64,000 nt of DNA from CATQHL01 sp965242895 (GTDB lineage Bacteria > Actinomycetota > Acidimicrobiia > Acidimicrobiales > CATQHL01), in the NCBI GenBank assembly GCA_965242895.1, contig OZ251507.1, positions 2,170,001 through 2,234,000 of the forward strand, written 5' to 3'. This document shows, piece by piece, positions 33,207 to 41,227 of this stretch. The stretch's first letter is position 1; each line of letters opens with the position of its first letter. Both the position numbers and the translations under genes were made by a program. The notes beneath the pieces are model-generated. The model saw only the letters and a program-made list of their open reading frames with translations, searched no databases and was not told the DNA's origin.

Positions 33207-34370
33207 ATGACGGTCGACATCGACACTGACATCGATTCAACGCACACCGACTCAGCCGACTCAGCCGCCTCAGGTGACAGCCGCTCGTCGGTCTACTCCC
33301 GTTTAGCCGACCGAGTTCAGTCCCATTGCCGCCGCATTCGGTCGATGGGCTGGCGGCAGTTGGTGCCGCGTCTGTTGCTGGCAGCGGTCCTGATTTTTGT
33401 AGCTGTCTGGATACTCTTCGTTACCGAGATCAGTTCGGCTCAAGCGGCGATCGTCGAACCCGGCAGATTCCTGCGCACCATCCTCGACTCGATCACGAAC
33501 GCCAGCCTTTACTTCATAGTGGCGTCCGGTTTTACTCTCATCTTCGGGCTGATGCGCACCGTGCAGATGGCCCACGGGTCGATGTTCCTGCTAGCCGGAT
33601 ACATTGCCTTGGAATTTCAGCGCAATTTCATCGGAACTAACCAAGGGCTCTCCCCCGACGATGTAAGCGCTTCCAACTGGCTGCTTCCTTTGGTGCTGGC
33701 GGTCTTAATCGTGAGCGGCTTTGGCTTAGTAATTCAGCAGGTTTTCCTTAGATGGAACGCTGGCCAGGATTTGCGGCAGGCCATCATCACAATCGCCATC
33801 TCGGTGATCATGGCCGATCAAATGACCGAGCACTTCGGCGGAATAGCGAAAGATATTGCCTGGACGCACTGGATTCACGGTTTCGTTGAGACGGAGAATT
33901 TCCGCTATGCGATACACCGTTTCTTCATAATCGGCGTAGCCCTCGGGGTGGGGGGGCTGTTGTGGCTGCTGCTGAAGAAAACCCGCACTGGCCTGGTCAT
34001 ACGAGCCGGAGTGGACGACACTGGGATGGTTCAAGCTCTGGGAATAAACGTGCAGTGGGTCTTTGCTTTTGCTTTTGTGCTTGGGTCGGCCCTAGCGGCG
34101 TTAGGCGGCGTGATCGGCGGCTCTCAGGCCAGCCTGGCTCCTGGGGTTGACGCACAGTGGCTGCTTCACTCCCTGGTAGTGGTGATCATCGGCGGGATGG
34201 GTTCGCTACTGGGCGCAGCGGCGGGTTCCCTTCTCTACGGCCTAGTCACGGGTCTGGCCCCTGCCTACCTGCCTTCCGGCCTCACCAATTACTCGATTAT
34301 CGCCACTTTCGCGGTGCTGGCCATCGTCTTGGCGCTGCGACCCTACGGAATGTTTGGTAGAGCTGAATGA
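33207..34370 (+). CDS. livH: Branched-chain amino-acid-type ABC transporter permease (LivH-like)
   Basis: 387 residues, ATG at 33207 after GGAAG. A hydrophilic N-terminal tail of about 50 residues with Asp/Ser repeats precedes the first membrane segment (LVPRLLLAAVLIFVAVWIL). The typical LivH stretch follows (ASGFTLIFGLMRTVQMAHGSM), with several more membrane helices. It forms a heterodimeric channel with the next gene, whose start overlaps its stop (ATGA). Liv-type importers carry branched-chain amino acids, short amides, urea and similar solutes; nearby catabolic genes may indicate another substrate. Confidence 0.9.
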   Translation: MTVDIDTDIDSTHTDSADSAASGDSRSSVYSRLADRVQSHCRRIRSMGWRQLVPRLLLAAVLIFVAVWILFVTEISSAQAAIVEPGRFLRTILDSITNASLYFIVASGFTLIFGLMRTVQMAHGSMFLLAGYIALEFQRNFIGTNQGLSPDDVSASNWLLPLVLAVLIVSGFGLVIQQVFLRWNAGQDLRQAIITIAISVIMADQMTEHFGGIAKDIAWTHWIHGFVETENFRYAIHRFFIIGVALGVGGLLWLLLKKTRTGLVIRAGVDDTGMVQALGINVQWVFAFAFVLGSALAALGGVIGGSQASLAPGVDAQWLLHSLVVVIIGGMGSLLGAAAGSLLYGLVTGLAPAYLPSGLTNYSIIATFAVLAIVLALRPYGMFGRAE

Positions 34371-35644
34371 ACCTGGGGAAGCTGGCGGAGATCTTTACGG
34401 GGAAAGCTCGTCCGGCTGTCCCGACGGGCAGCTTTTCGCAGCGCACGAAACGGATTGCGGTCGTCTTGTTGGCTGTTCTCCTTGTGCTGGGACTGCTTCA
34501 GGCGTTCACTCCAGGGCCTTTCCGCCACTTTTTTGTGGACTTCGTGCTTACGCACTCCTTAATTCTTGGAATTGCCGCCTCCAGCCTCATCTTTCTTTCC
34601 GCATACGGGGGCATGATTTCCCTAGCCCAAGTGCTCATGTACGGATTGTGCGGGTTTGTAGTAGGCAACTCGGTCACGGCGGGTGGAAGCAAAGGATTGA
34701 ACCTCGGGCTGAATCCGTGGGTGGGCGTCTTAATAGGCGTAGCGGTCACGACGTTGGTGGGCTTCGTGCTAGGCGTGATCTCCAGCCGTTCGAGCGGTCT
34801 CTATTACCTGATGATCACCTTGACTTACGGCGTGATTGGCACCTACTTCTTTGGACAGGTCACCCAGCTCTCGGGGTTTGGGGGCATCAATCAGGTCAGG
34901 GTGCCCGGATTCATTGGAGAGCCGGACTCTCCCACCAATCCTGAGCGCATGTTCTACACGACCCTGGTGGTGGCCGTGTTTGTGTACCTGCTGCTGCGTT
35001 ACGTGTCAAGAACGCCGTTCGGACTGACTCTTCAGGGTGTTCGCGACGATCCGGTGCGCATGAACTCACTTGGCTACAACGTGGTCATGCACCGGGTTTG
35101 GGCTTTCACGCTCTCAGCGTTCGCGGCCTCGCTCGCCGGAGTGCTTTACGTATGGGAATGGCGCTCGATCAGCCCCACGACCATCAACCTGTTCGGGATC
35201 ATCGACTTGCTCGTCATTGCCGTGATCGGTGGGATTCTTGTGTTGGAAGGAGCATGGCTGGGAGCGTTCGTTTTTGTTGTCCTCGAGAACTACGTGCGAG
35301 ACGTCCTATTGTTGAACAACTGGATTCCCGAAGACCGCTTCCGCACGCTAGTCGGTGCAGTCGTTCTTGTACTCGTGCTGGCGTGTCCGGAGGGGTTGGC
35401 GGGATTGCGGCGAGTCCGCTTCGCTGTTCCCACGGCGGTAGTCGGCGGCGTAATTTGGGGGACTGTGGGAGGGGTTAAGTTGGGAAGCGGAGGGGCTGTT
35501 TCGGGGATAATCGTAGGAGCAGTGGCCGGGATCGGATTTGCGGGTTTGGTTAGCTTTGTGCGGAAACTCAATTGGAAAGCTTTGCTGCCCAAAAAGTTGG
35601 GAAAAGCCGCTTTGCAGATGTCGGGATCTAACGCAGACCGATGA
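34367..35644 (+). CDS. livM: Branched-chain amino-acid-type ABC transporter permease (LivM-like)
   Basis: 425 residues, start overlapping the previous stop. Multiple membrane helices with LivM-type sequence: SSLIFLSAYGGMISLAQV, LYYLMITLTYGVIGTYFFG and GVRDDPVRMNSLGYNV. The C-terminal part adds two Gly/Val-rich hydrophobic segments (TAVVGGVIWGTVGG) and a basic tail, longer than usual for the family. Partner of the LivH-like permease. Confidence 0.9.
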   Translation: MNLGKLAEIFTGKARPAVPTGSFSQRTKRIAVVLLAVLLVLGLLQAFTPGPFRHFFVDFVLTHSLILGIAASSLIFLSAYGGMISLAQVLMYGLCGFVVGNSVTAGGSKGLNLGLNPWVGVLIGVAVTTLVGFVLGVISSRSSGLYYLMITLTYGVIGTYFFGQVTQLSGFGGINQVRVPGFIGEPDSPTNPERMFYTTLVVAVFVYLLLRYVSRTPFGLTLQGVRDDPVRMNSLGYNVVMHRVWAFTLSAFAASLAGVLYVWEWRSISPTTINLFGIIDLLVIAVIGGILVLEGAWLGAFVFVVLENYVRDVLLLNNWIPEDRFRTLVGAVVLVLVLACPEGLAGLRRVRFAVPTAVVGGVIWGTVGGVKLGSGGAVSGIIVGAVAGIGFAGLVSFVRKLNWKALLPKKLGKAALQMSGSNADR

Positions 35645-35683
35645 GGGGAGGGGAGGGATGAAAAGCTAGACAACGTAACGGTT

Positions 35684-35723
35684 CGCAAACCTGCGGATTA
35701 ACTATGCGCAAACCTGCGGATTA
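35684..35723 (+). promoter_or_regulatory. Two identical 17-bp sites with internal dyad (candidate operator)
   Basis: CGCAAACCTGCGGATTA occurs at 35684-35700 and 35707-35723, 23 bp apart, about two helical turns. Each contains the short dyad CGCA-AACC-TGCG. They lie 100-140 bp before the solute-binding protein gene, a usual place for a regulator site. Confidence 0.45.
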
Positions 35724-35824
35724 TCCTTACCAAAATTCGTAAAGACACGACCGGTTCATTCCAACTAGGTTGGCAAGCAATCGGTCAGATATACGAGTTG
35801 TAATTAGAGAGAAATGGAGGAGTT

Positions 35825-37621
35825 TTGAAACTTTTTAGAAAAAAGACGATTTGGCTGAAAGTGCTGACCGCTTCGCTGGCGCTTTCGCTCGTTGCCGCCG
35901 CATGTGCTTCCAACGCTGAAGAGGGCGCGCTGCAAACGGCCCAAGACGCAACCGCCGCAGCTACGGCTGCACAAAGAACCGCGGATGCGGCTCAAACAGC
36001 AGCGAATGCGGCCAAAACATCAGCGGATGCTGCTCAAGCGAGCGCCGATGCACTGGAGGCGGGTATAAATGCTGCTCAAGCGGAAGCAAGAGCGGCTACT
36101 GCAGCTGCGGAAGGCAACATGGCTGCACTCGAAGCGGCGCTCGAAGATGTTGAGGCCGCCAATGCGGCGCTCGAAGAAGCCCAAGCGACAGCAGCCGAAG
36201 CTCAGGATAGGGCCGATGCTGCTGCTGCTGCGGCAGCAGCAGCCGAAGCCGAAGCCGCTGACGCTGCCGCTCGAGCGGAAGCCGCAGAAGCTGCCGCGGC
36301 AGCTTCAGGAGCCCAGGCGATTAAGTTGGCGATCCTTTCCGACTGTGAAGGCGCCTTCGGGGCGTTCCACGAGCAGGACGTCGCAGGCGTTGCCACGGCA
36401 TTCGCCGAATACGCAGGCGCCAAGATCACCAACCGCAACGTACCCACTGAGGGGTTCACTGGCGCTTCGGTAGCGGGCGTACCCGTGAACTTGGTAGGCA
36501 TAGGCTGCGCTGACGACACGGCGGAGGCGGCCATTCGCGAGACTCGCCGGCTCATGGAAGATCTAGGAGCCGACATTATGATCGGACCGCTTTCCGGAGA
36601 CGAGAGCATTGCGGTGGCTAACTACGCAAAAGACCACCTGCAGCAGACCTTCATCAACGGAACGGCAGGAGCGCAAGACACCACCCTTTCGGTGCGCGCC
36701 CCCAACTTCTTCCGCTTCAACGGGGACGGCGCTCAGTGGAACGCCGGTCTAGGCGACATCGCCAAGAACACCCTTGGATGGGACACAGCCGCTGTGATCG
36801 GCGACGACTACAGCTTTGCCTGGACGTCGATGGCCGGCTTCATAGCCGAGTTCTGCGCCGCCGGCGGTAGGATCGTAGAGCGTGTGTTCCCGCCGCTGAA
36901 CGAGACCAACTACGCAGGGCACATCGAGCAACTTCCCGACCCCGACGAGGTGGACGGCTATTTCTGGGCGGTCGGCGGCGCTGGTCTTATCCCGGCGCTG
37001 AAGGCATTCGAGGACGCCAAAGGCCCGGTTGAGGGCTCTCAGCACATCGGCAACCTCTTCTGGGGCACCCCAGGCCAGTTTGAGCAACTCGGCGGCAGGG
37101 TCGACGGTGCTTACGTGGGAGGCTTCGGTATCGCAGGCGACCTCAAGACCGAGAACGCCAACAGGCACATGGAGATAATCACGCGTCACTTCGACGAGAT
37201 ACCGTTCGGGGGCGACCCCGCTCCGGCCTCATCCGCTCACCCCAGCGGGTTCTTCCTCAACTACTTCAACGCTGCCTGGGCTCTCATCCAGGCGCTTGAG
37301 GCGGTGGAAGGTGATCTTTCCAACGACCACGCTGCTTTGCGCAGCGCTCTTTCGGACGTGGTGCTTGACGGAGCGTTCGGGCGGATCAGCCTCGACGAGA
37401 ACCGCCAGGCTATCCAAGACCAGTTTGCCCAGCAGATTTACACGGACGCCGAGGGCAACCTTGCTGTCCGGACGGTTGCCTACATCCCCGAGGTCGACCA
37501 GACCTTCGGCGGAACTTTCGACGGCGACCCCACGCCGGGCAGGGATTACCCGCCCTGCGAGGAGCGTGAGATTTCCTGGATAGGCAACGCCCGTTCGGTT
37601 GTGGACGGAATCATCGAGTAA
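35825..37621 (+). CDS. ABC transporter solute-binding lipoprotein with Ala-rich coiled-coil spacer
   Basis: 598 residues. The TTG start at 35825 is supported by GGAGGAG directly upstream. Signal LTASLALSLVAAAC gives a lipobox Cys27. Residues about 30-165 form an Ala-rich coiled-coil spacer made of units like AAQTAANAAKTSADAA, encoded by near-repetitive codons. From about 165 a Peripla_BP_6/LivK-type ligand-binding domain follows (IKLAILSDCEGAFGAF, DIMIGPLSGDESIAVANYAKD). The spacer is unusual for the family and would hold the binding domain away from the membrane, for instance across a thick envelope. It sits between permease and ATPase genes of one importer. Confidence 0.88.
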   Translation: MKLFRKKTIWLKVLTASLALSLVAAACASNAEEGALQTAQDATAAATAAQRTADAAQTAANAAKTSADAAQASADALEAGINAAQAEARAATAAAEGNMAALEAALEDVEAANAALEEAQATAAEAQDRADAAAAAAAAAEAEAADAAARAEAAEAAAAASGAQAIKLAILSDCEGAFGAFHEQDVAGVATAFAEYAGAKITNRNVPTEGFTGASVAGVPVNLVGIGCADDTAEAAIRETRRLMEDLGADIMIGPLSGDESIAVANYAKDHLQQTFINGTAGAQDTTLSVRAPNFFRFNGDGAQWNAGLGDIAKNTLGWDTAAVIGDDYSFAWTSMAGFIAEFCAAGGRIVERVFPPLNETNYAGHIEQLPDPDEVDGYFWAVGGAGLIPALKAFEDAKGPVEGSQHIGNLFWGTPGQFEQLGGRVDGAYVGGFGIAGDLKTENANRHMEIITRHFDEIPFGGDPAPASSAHPSGFFLNYFNAAWALIQALEAVEGDLSNDHAALRSALSDVVLDGAFGRISLDENRQAIQDQFAQQIYTDAEGNLAVRTVAYIPEVDQTFGGTFDGDPTPGRDYPPCEEREISWIGNARSVVDGIIE

Positions 37622-37657
37622 CCGAATTCGAACCTAAAGGCAAGTAGACACCGCCGA

Positions 37658-38431
37658 GTGATGCCGACCGCAGCAGACGTTCAACCCGTTCTGCGCCTAG
37701 CCGGCGTGAGCATGAACTTCGGCGGTGTCCGCGCTCTGAGCGGCGTCGATTTAGACGTCGCTCAGGGCGAGCGCCTTGTAATTCTGGGGCCGAACGGGGC
37801 GGGCAAGACCACCCTGTTCAACGTGATTGCGGGCGACCTCCAGCCCACCGAGGGCACAGTGGAGGTCGAAGGGTTGCGGGTGGAGAAGCTTTCAGCGCGC
37901 CGCCGTCCCGAGATGGGGATGTCGCGCACCTATCAGCGTTCTCGCCTTTTTGGGGGGCTTACCGTAGAGGAAAACCTCTACCTGGCAATCCTCGGGAAAG
38001 AGGGAAGCCATTTTCGCTTCGCCATGACTTCCCGCGACGCCCGCTACCGGCAGCGGGCACGCGCCGCTGCCGAGAGGGTGTGGCTCGGGGAGCGTCTAGA
38101 CGTGCTCACGTCCGATCTTTCTCACGGAGAGCAGCGCCAACTCGAGCTGGGGATCGCCAGCGTGACTAACCCAAGCCTGATGCTGCTCGATGAGCCCGCT
38201 TCGGGACTCTCGCGGGGCGAACGCGAGCAACTCACGGAACTGCTGCTCGCTCTGCCTCGCGACATCACCTTGCTGCTCATCGATCACGACATGGAAGTAG
38301 CGCTGAAGGTAGCTGAGCGTGTCGTGGTCATGTTCGACGGCGCAAAAATCGTGGAAGGAACCCCCGACGAAATTCGCGCCAACCCCCACGTGCACGACAT
38401 CTACCTCGGAAAGGTGTCCGCACATGCCTGA
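37658..38431 (+). CDS. livG: Liv-type ABC transporter ATP-binding protein (LivG-like)
   Basis: 257 residues, GTG at 37658 or the next codon ATG. Walker A GPNGAGKTT, signature-like LSHGEQRQLELG, Walker B LMLLDEPASGLS and switch His in LLIDHDMEV are all present. It supplies ATP hydrolysis for the importer. Its 3' end overlaps the next ATPase gene by 8 bp. Confidence 0.93.
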   Translation: MMPTAADVQPVLRLAGVSMNFGGVRALSGVDLDVAQGERLVILGPNGAGKTTLFNVIAGDLQPTEGTVEVEGLRVEKLSARRRPEMGMSRTYQRSRLFGGLTVEENLYLAILGKEGSHFRFAMTSRDARYRQRARAAAERVWLGERLDVLTSDLSHGEQRQLELGIASVTNPSLMLLDEPASGLSRGEREQLTELLLALPRDITLLLIDHDMEVALKVAERVVVMFDGAKIVEGTPDEIRANPHVHDIYLGKVSAHA

Positions 38432-39164
38432 GGCCATCTTGGAAATCCGCGGCCTAGATGCGGGTTACGGCTCAGCGCAAGTCCTCCACGGGATCAACTT
38501 GACGGTTGGGGAAGCCGAGGCGGTGTCTCTAGTGGGGCGCAACGGCATGGGCAAGACGACGCTTTGCAACTCAATTCTTGGATTGCTGCCAAGCAAGGGC
38601 GGATCCATTCGCTTCAAAGGGAAGGAACTCACTGGCACGCCCCCTTACCGCATAGCCGCAGCGGGGATTGGCTACGTGCCCCAGGGCAGGAGGTTGTTCA
38701 AGTCGCTCAAGGTGCACGAGCACCTAGCGATGCTTGCGCGCAGCGCTCGGAAACGGCGCTGGACGCTTGAGGCGGTCTACGAACTCTTTCCGCGTCTAGC
38801 CGAGCGCAAAAATTTAGGGGCAACCAACCTCTCCGGCGGGGAACAGCAGATGCTGGCCATCGGTAGGGCGTTGCTGCTGAACGCCGATTTGCTGATCATG
38901 GACGAACCCTCAGAGGGGCTTGCTCCGCGCATCGTGGAGCAACTAGTTGAGACCTGCCGCCGTCTGACGGAGGAGGGCATTTCCGTGTTGTTGGTGGAGC
39001 AGAACCTCGGCGTGGCCACCGCCGTCTCTGAGCGTCAGCTCATCATGGTCTCGGGGAGCATTGAAACGGAAATGACCGCAGCGGAACTGCTCAGCGACAC
39101 CGCCGCTCAACGCCGCTACCTGGGTGTGGAATCGCTGGAGTCAGCCGGAGCGGCTTCCAACTGA
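38424..39164 (+). CDS. livF: Liv-type ABC transporter ATP-binding protein (LivF-like)
   Basis: 246 residues starting MPEAILEIRGLDAGYG; this ATG is preferred to the longer frame from 38319 because family homology begins here. Walker A GRNGMGKTT, signature LSGGEQQMLAIGRAL, Walker B LLIMDEPSEGLAP and HisxQ-position VEQNLG identify the second ATPase of Liv importers. It completes the permease, binding protein and ATPase set at 33.2-39.2 kb. Confidence 0.93.
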   Translation: MPEAILEIRGLDAGYGSAQVLHGINLTVGEAEAVSLVGRNGMGKTTLCNSILGLLPSKGGSIRFKGKELTGTPPYRIAAAGIGYVPQGRRLFKSLKVHEHLAMLARSARKRRWTLEAVYELFPRLAERKNLGATNLSGGEQQMLAIGRALLLNADLLIMDEPSEGLAPRIVEQLVETCRRLTEEGISVLLVEQNLGVATAVSERQLIMVSGSIETEMTAAELLSDTAAQRRYLGVESLESAGAASN

Positions 39165-39299
39165 CGGCTCATACCTGGCAGGTACCTGGCAGGCTTCTAA
39201 CTGACCTAAGCCAAGCCGGTCTTAACCAGATGCCGCAGGAAGGCCGGCTGTCCGAGGTCGGCTGCCTGCCGGCTTCCCGAGGCCGGCTCGCCAGTGTGC

Positions 39300-41135
39300 T
39301 TAACCAGTTGCCGCCGACCGGGGAGGCCGCCCGTCGGCGGCCGTGACGTCACGCCGCCATTCGCCGATGTTCCAGAGCGAACTGTCCCAGGAGTTCTCCC
39401 GCACACCCTTGAGGCTCCCTAGGCGGGCGGAGATCGCTCCCCGCCTCACGAGCGGGATGAGGTAGGAGTTGCTGACGATGATGTCGTTGAGCTGCTTGAT
39501 GAGCTGGATCCGCTGAGACTCCTCTGTGGTCTCCTCTAACTGAGCGAACGCAGCGTCGAAGCTCTCATCGCAAAAGCGGGCGTAATTTCGTTCCGACCAG
39601 CCGTTCTCTCGAGTAGGGATGCTCTTGCAGAGACCTTCGGAGAGGGCCTGCTGCGGGTCAACGCCGGTGATGTCGGTGAACATCAGCACGTCGCCGAAGA
39701 ACCGTGCGAACGACGTCTCGCTTGAACGCTCCCCGCCGAAAAGGATGCCGGCGGGATAGTCCTGAATCTCAGTTTCGACGCCGATTTGGCTCCACCAGTT
39801 CTTGATCATCCGCTGAGTTTCTTGGCGGACTTCGTTGGTTGAGGTCTGATAGGTGACACGCAGAGGGACGCCGTTGTATTCCCTGACGCCGTCGCCGTCG
39901 CTGTCGATCACGCCGCTGCTGTCCAACAGGAGGTTGGCGCCGGCTATGTCTTGCGTGAGGCAGTCATCGTTGGCCGCAGACACGAAGCGCTCCGGGGCGG
40001 TTACCAGGTTGCAGGTCGGCTGCCCAGCAGAGCCGTAGAGTTGCTCAGCTAAGAGTTTGCGGTCGATCGCCATCGACATCGCCTCGCGGATGGGTTTGAA
40101 ACTCAAGAACGGATGCGGGTTCGCTCCGTTCAGATATTCGGAGCGGTCATCGCCCAGAGAAGGGTCGGGGTTGGTCTGATTGAGGTAGAGGCGCTCCACG
40201 AAACCAGCGAAGGCGGTTTCAATGACGCCGTCCGAATCCGCTGAGAACTCGCTCAGCACATCCGGCGGAACTTGCAGGTTCCAGGCGTAGTCAGCCGTGC
40301 CGTCCACCAGCACTGCGCGGGCGGCCTCTTGCGCACTTCCCCCGCCGGTTAGGACTATCCGATCGAAGTAAGGCTGCTCGCCGCGGTAGTGAGGGTTGGG
40401 CTCGTAGACGACCCCCTCATACGGCGTAAGTTTCACTATTCGATAAGGCCCTGTGCCCAGCGGAGCGTTGTTCTGCTCTTCGCAGGCCGCCGCTGCGGCG
40501 CCCACGCAGTCCGCGAACTGCGCCCGGCTGAGGATAGAGAGGGCGGAGGCCGCGAACGGGGTGTACGGGAACGGCTCGGGTGCGGCAAAGTCGATCCGAA
40601 CAGTGCGGTCGTCGAGGGCAGTGACCTCAGAGACGTTGGCGAACCGCACGCGGTTGACGCACTCGGTCTCCGGGTGGACGCAGTAACTCCAGGTGAAGAC
40701 GACGTCGTCTGCGGTCATTGCGCTGCCGTCAGCGAAGCGGAGGTTCTCCTTCAGCTTCCAGGTGATGGATGTGAAATCCTCCGCGACGCCGCCGTTGGCG
40801 ATCGTCGGGATTTCCTCAGCCAGGTTAGGCACGAGGTTTCCGTCAGGGTCGTAGTTGGCTAGCGGCTCCAGCGTCGGCGCCCCTGCGTCGATCTCTTTGA
40901 AACCATCGCTGAGGTACGGGTTAGCGTGTGAGGCCGACTGCCAGTAGAGGATGTTGAGAACCTTTTCGTAGCCGTCCGCTTCCTCGCTGCTGGGGGTGCT
41001 TTCCTCGCTGCTGGCGCTGGCAGTGCTGCTGACTTCGAGTTGCGAAGCGCCTTGTCTCTCGGCGCCCGCGCAGGCGGATGCCAGCAGGGCGGCGGTGAGC
41101 AGCAGTGAAGCAACTAGTCGCTTGTTCCTGTTCAT
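39300..41135 (-). CDS. Family-5 ABC transporter solute-binding lipoprotein
   Basis: About 611 residues. The ATG at 41135 follows AAGGAG and opens a lipoprotein signal SLLLTAALLASAC with lipobox Cys22. A Ser/Glu-rich linker is followed by the SBP_bac_5 domain: TWKLKENLRFADGSAMTADDVVFTW, VRIDFAAPEPFPY and YRGEQPYFDRI-like segments typical of oligopeptide or nickel-binding proteins (DppA/OppA). It binds a peptide or other small ligand outside the membrane. No permease or ATPase of that transporter type is adjacent, so it may be an orphan. The intergenic stretch after LivF (39165-39299) has imperfect GCCGGCT repeats only. Confidence 0.9.
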   Translation of the reverse strand: MNRNKRLVASLLLTAALLASACAGAERQGASQLEVSSTASASSEESTPSSEEADGYEKVLNILYWQSASHANPYLSDGFKEIDAGAPTLEPLANYDPDGNLVPNLAEEIPTIANGGVAEDFTSITWKLKENLRFADGSAMTADDVVFTWSYCVHPETECVNRVRFANVSEVTALDDRTVRIDFAAPEPFPYTPFAASALSILSRAQFADCVGAAAAACEEQNNAPLGTGPYRIVKLTPYEGVVYEPNPHYRGEQPYFDRIVLTGGGSAQEAARAVLVDGTADYAWNLQVPPDVLSEFSADSDGVIETAFAGFVERLYLNQTNPDPSLGDDRSEYLNGANPHPFLSFKPIREAMSMAIDRKLLAEQLYGSAGQPTCNLVTAPERFVSAANDDCLTQDIAGANLLLDSSGVIDSDGDGVREYNGVPLRVTYQTSTNEVRQETQRMIKNWWSQIGVETEIQDYPAGILFGGERSSETSFARFFGDVLMFTDITGVDPQQALSEGLCKSIPTRENGWSERNYARFCDESFDAAFAQLEETTEESQRIQLIKQLNDIIVSNSYLIPLVRRGAISARLGSLKGVRENSWDSSLWNIGEWRRDVTAADGRPPRSAATG

Positions 41136-41227
41136 AGCGATACTCCTTACAGACCTTGCTAGTGCTTTGCGAATCTTCAGGCTGCTTTGCGAATCCACGG
41201 GCGCTCTAGCTGTTCTCCCTGGGCGCG

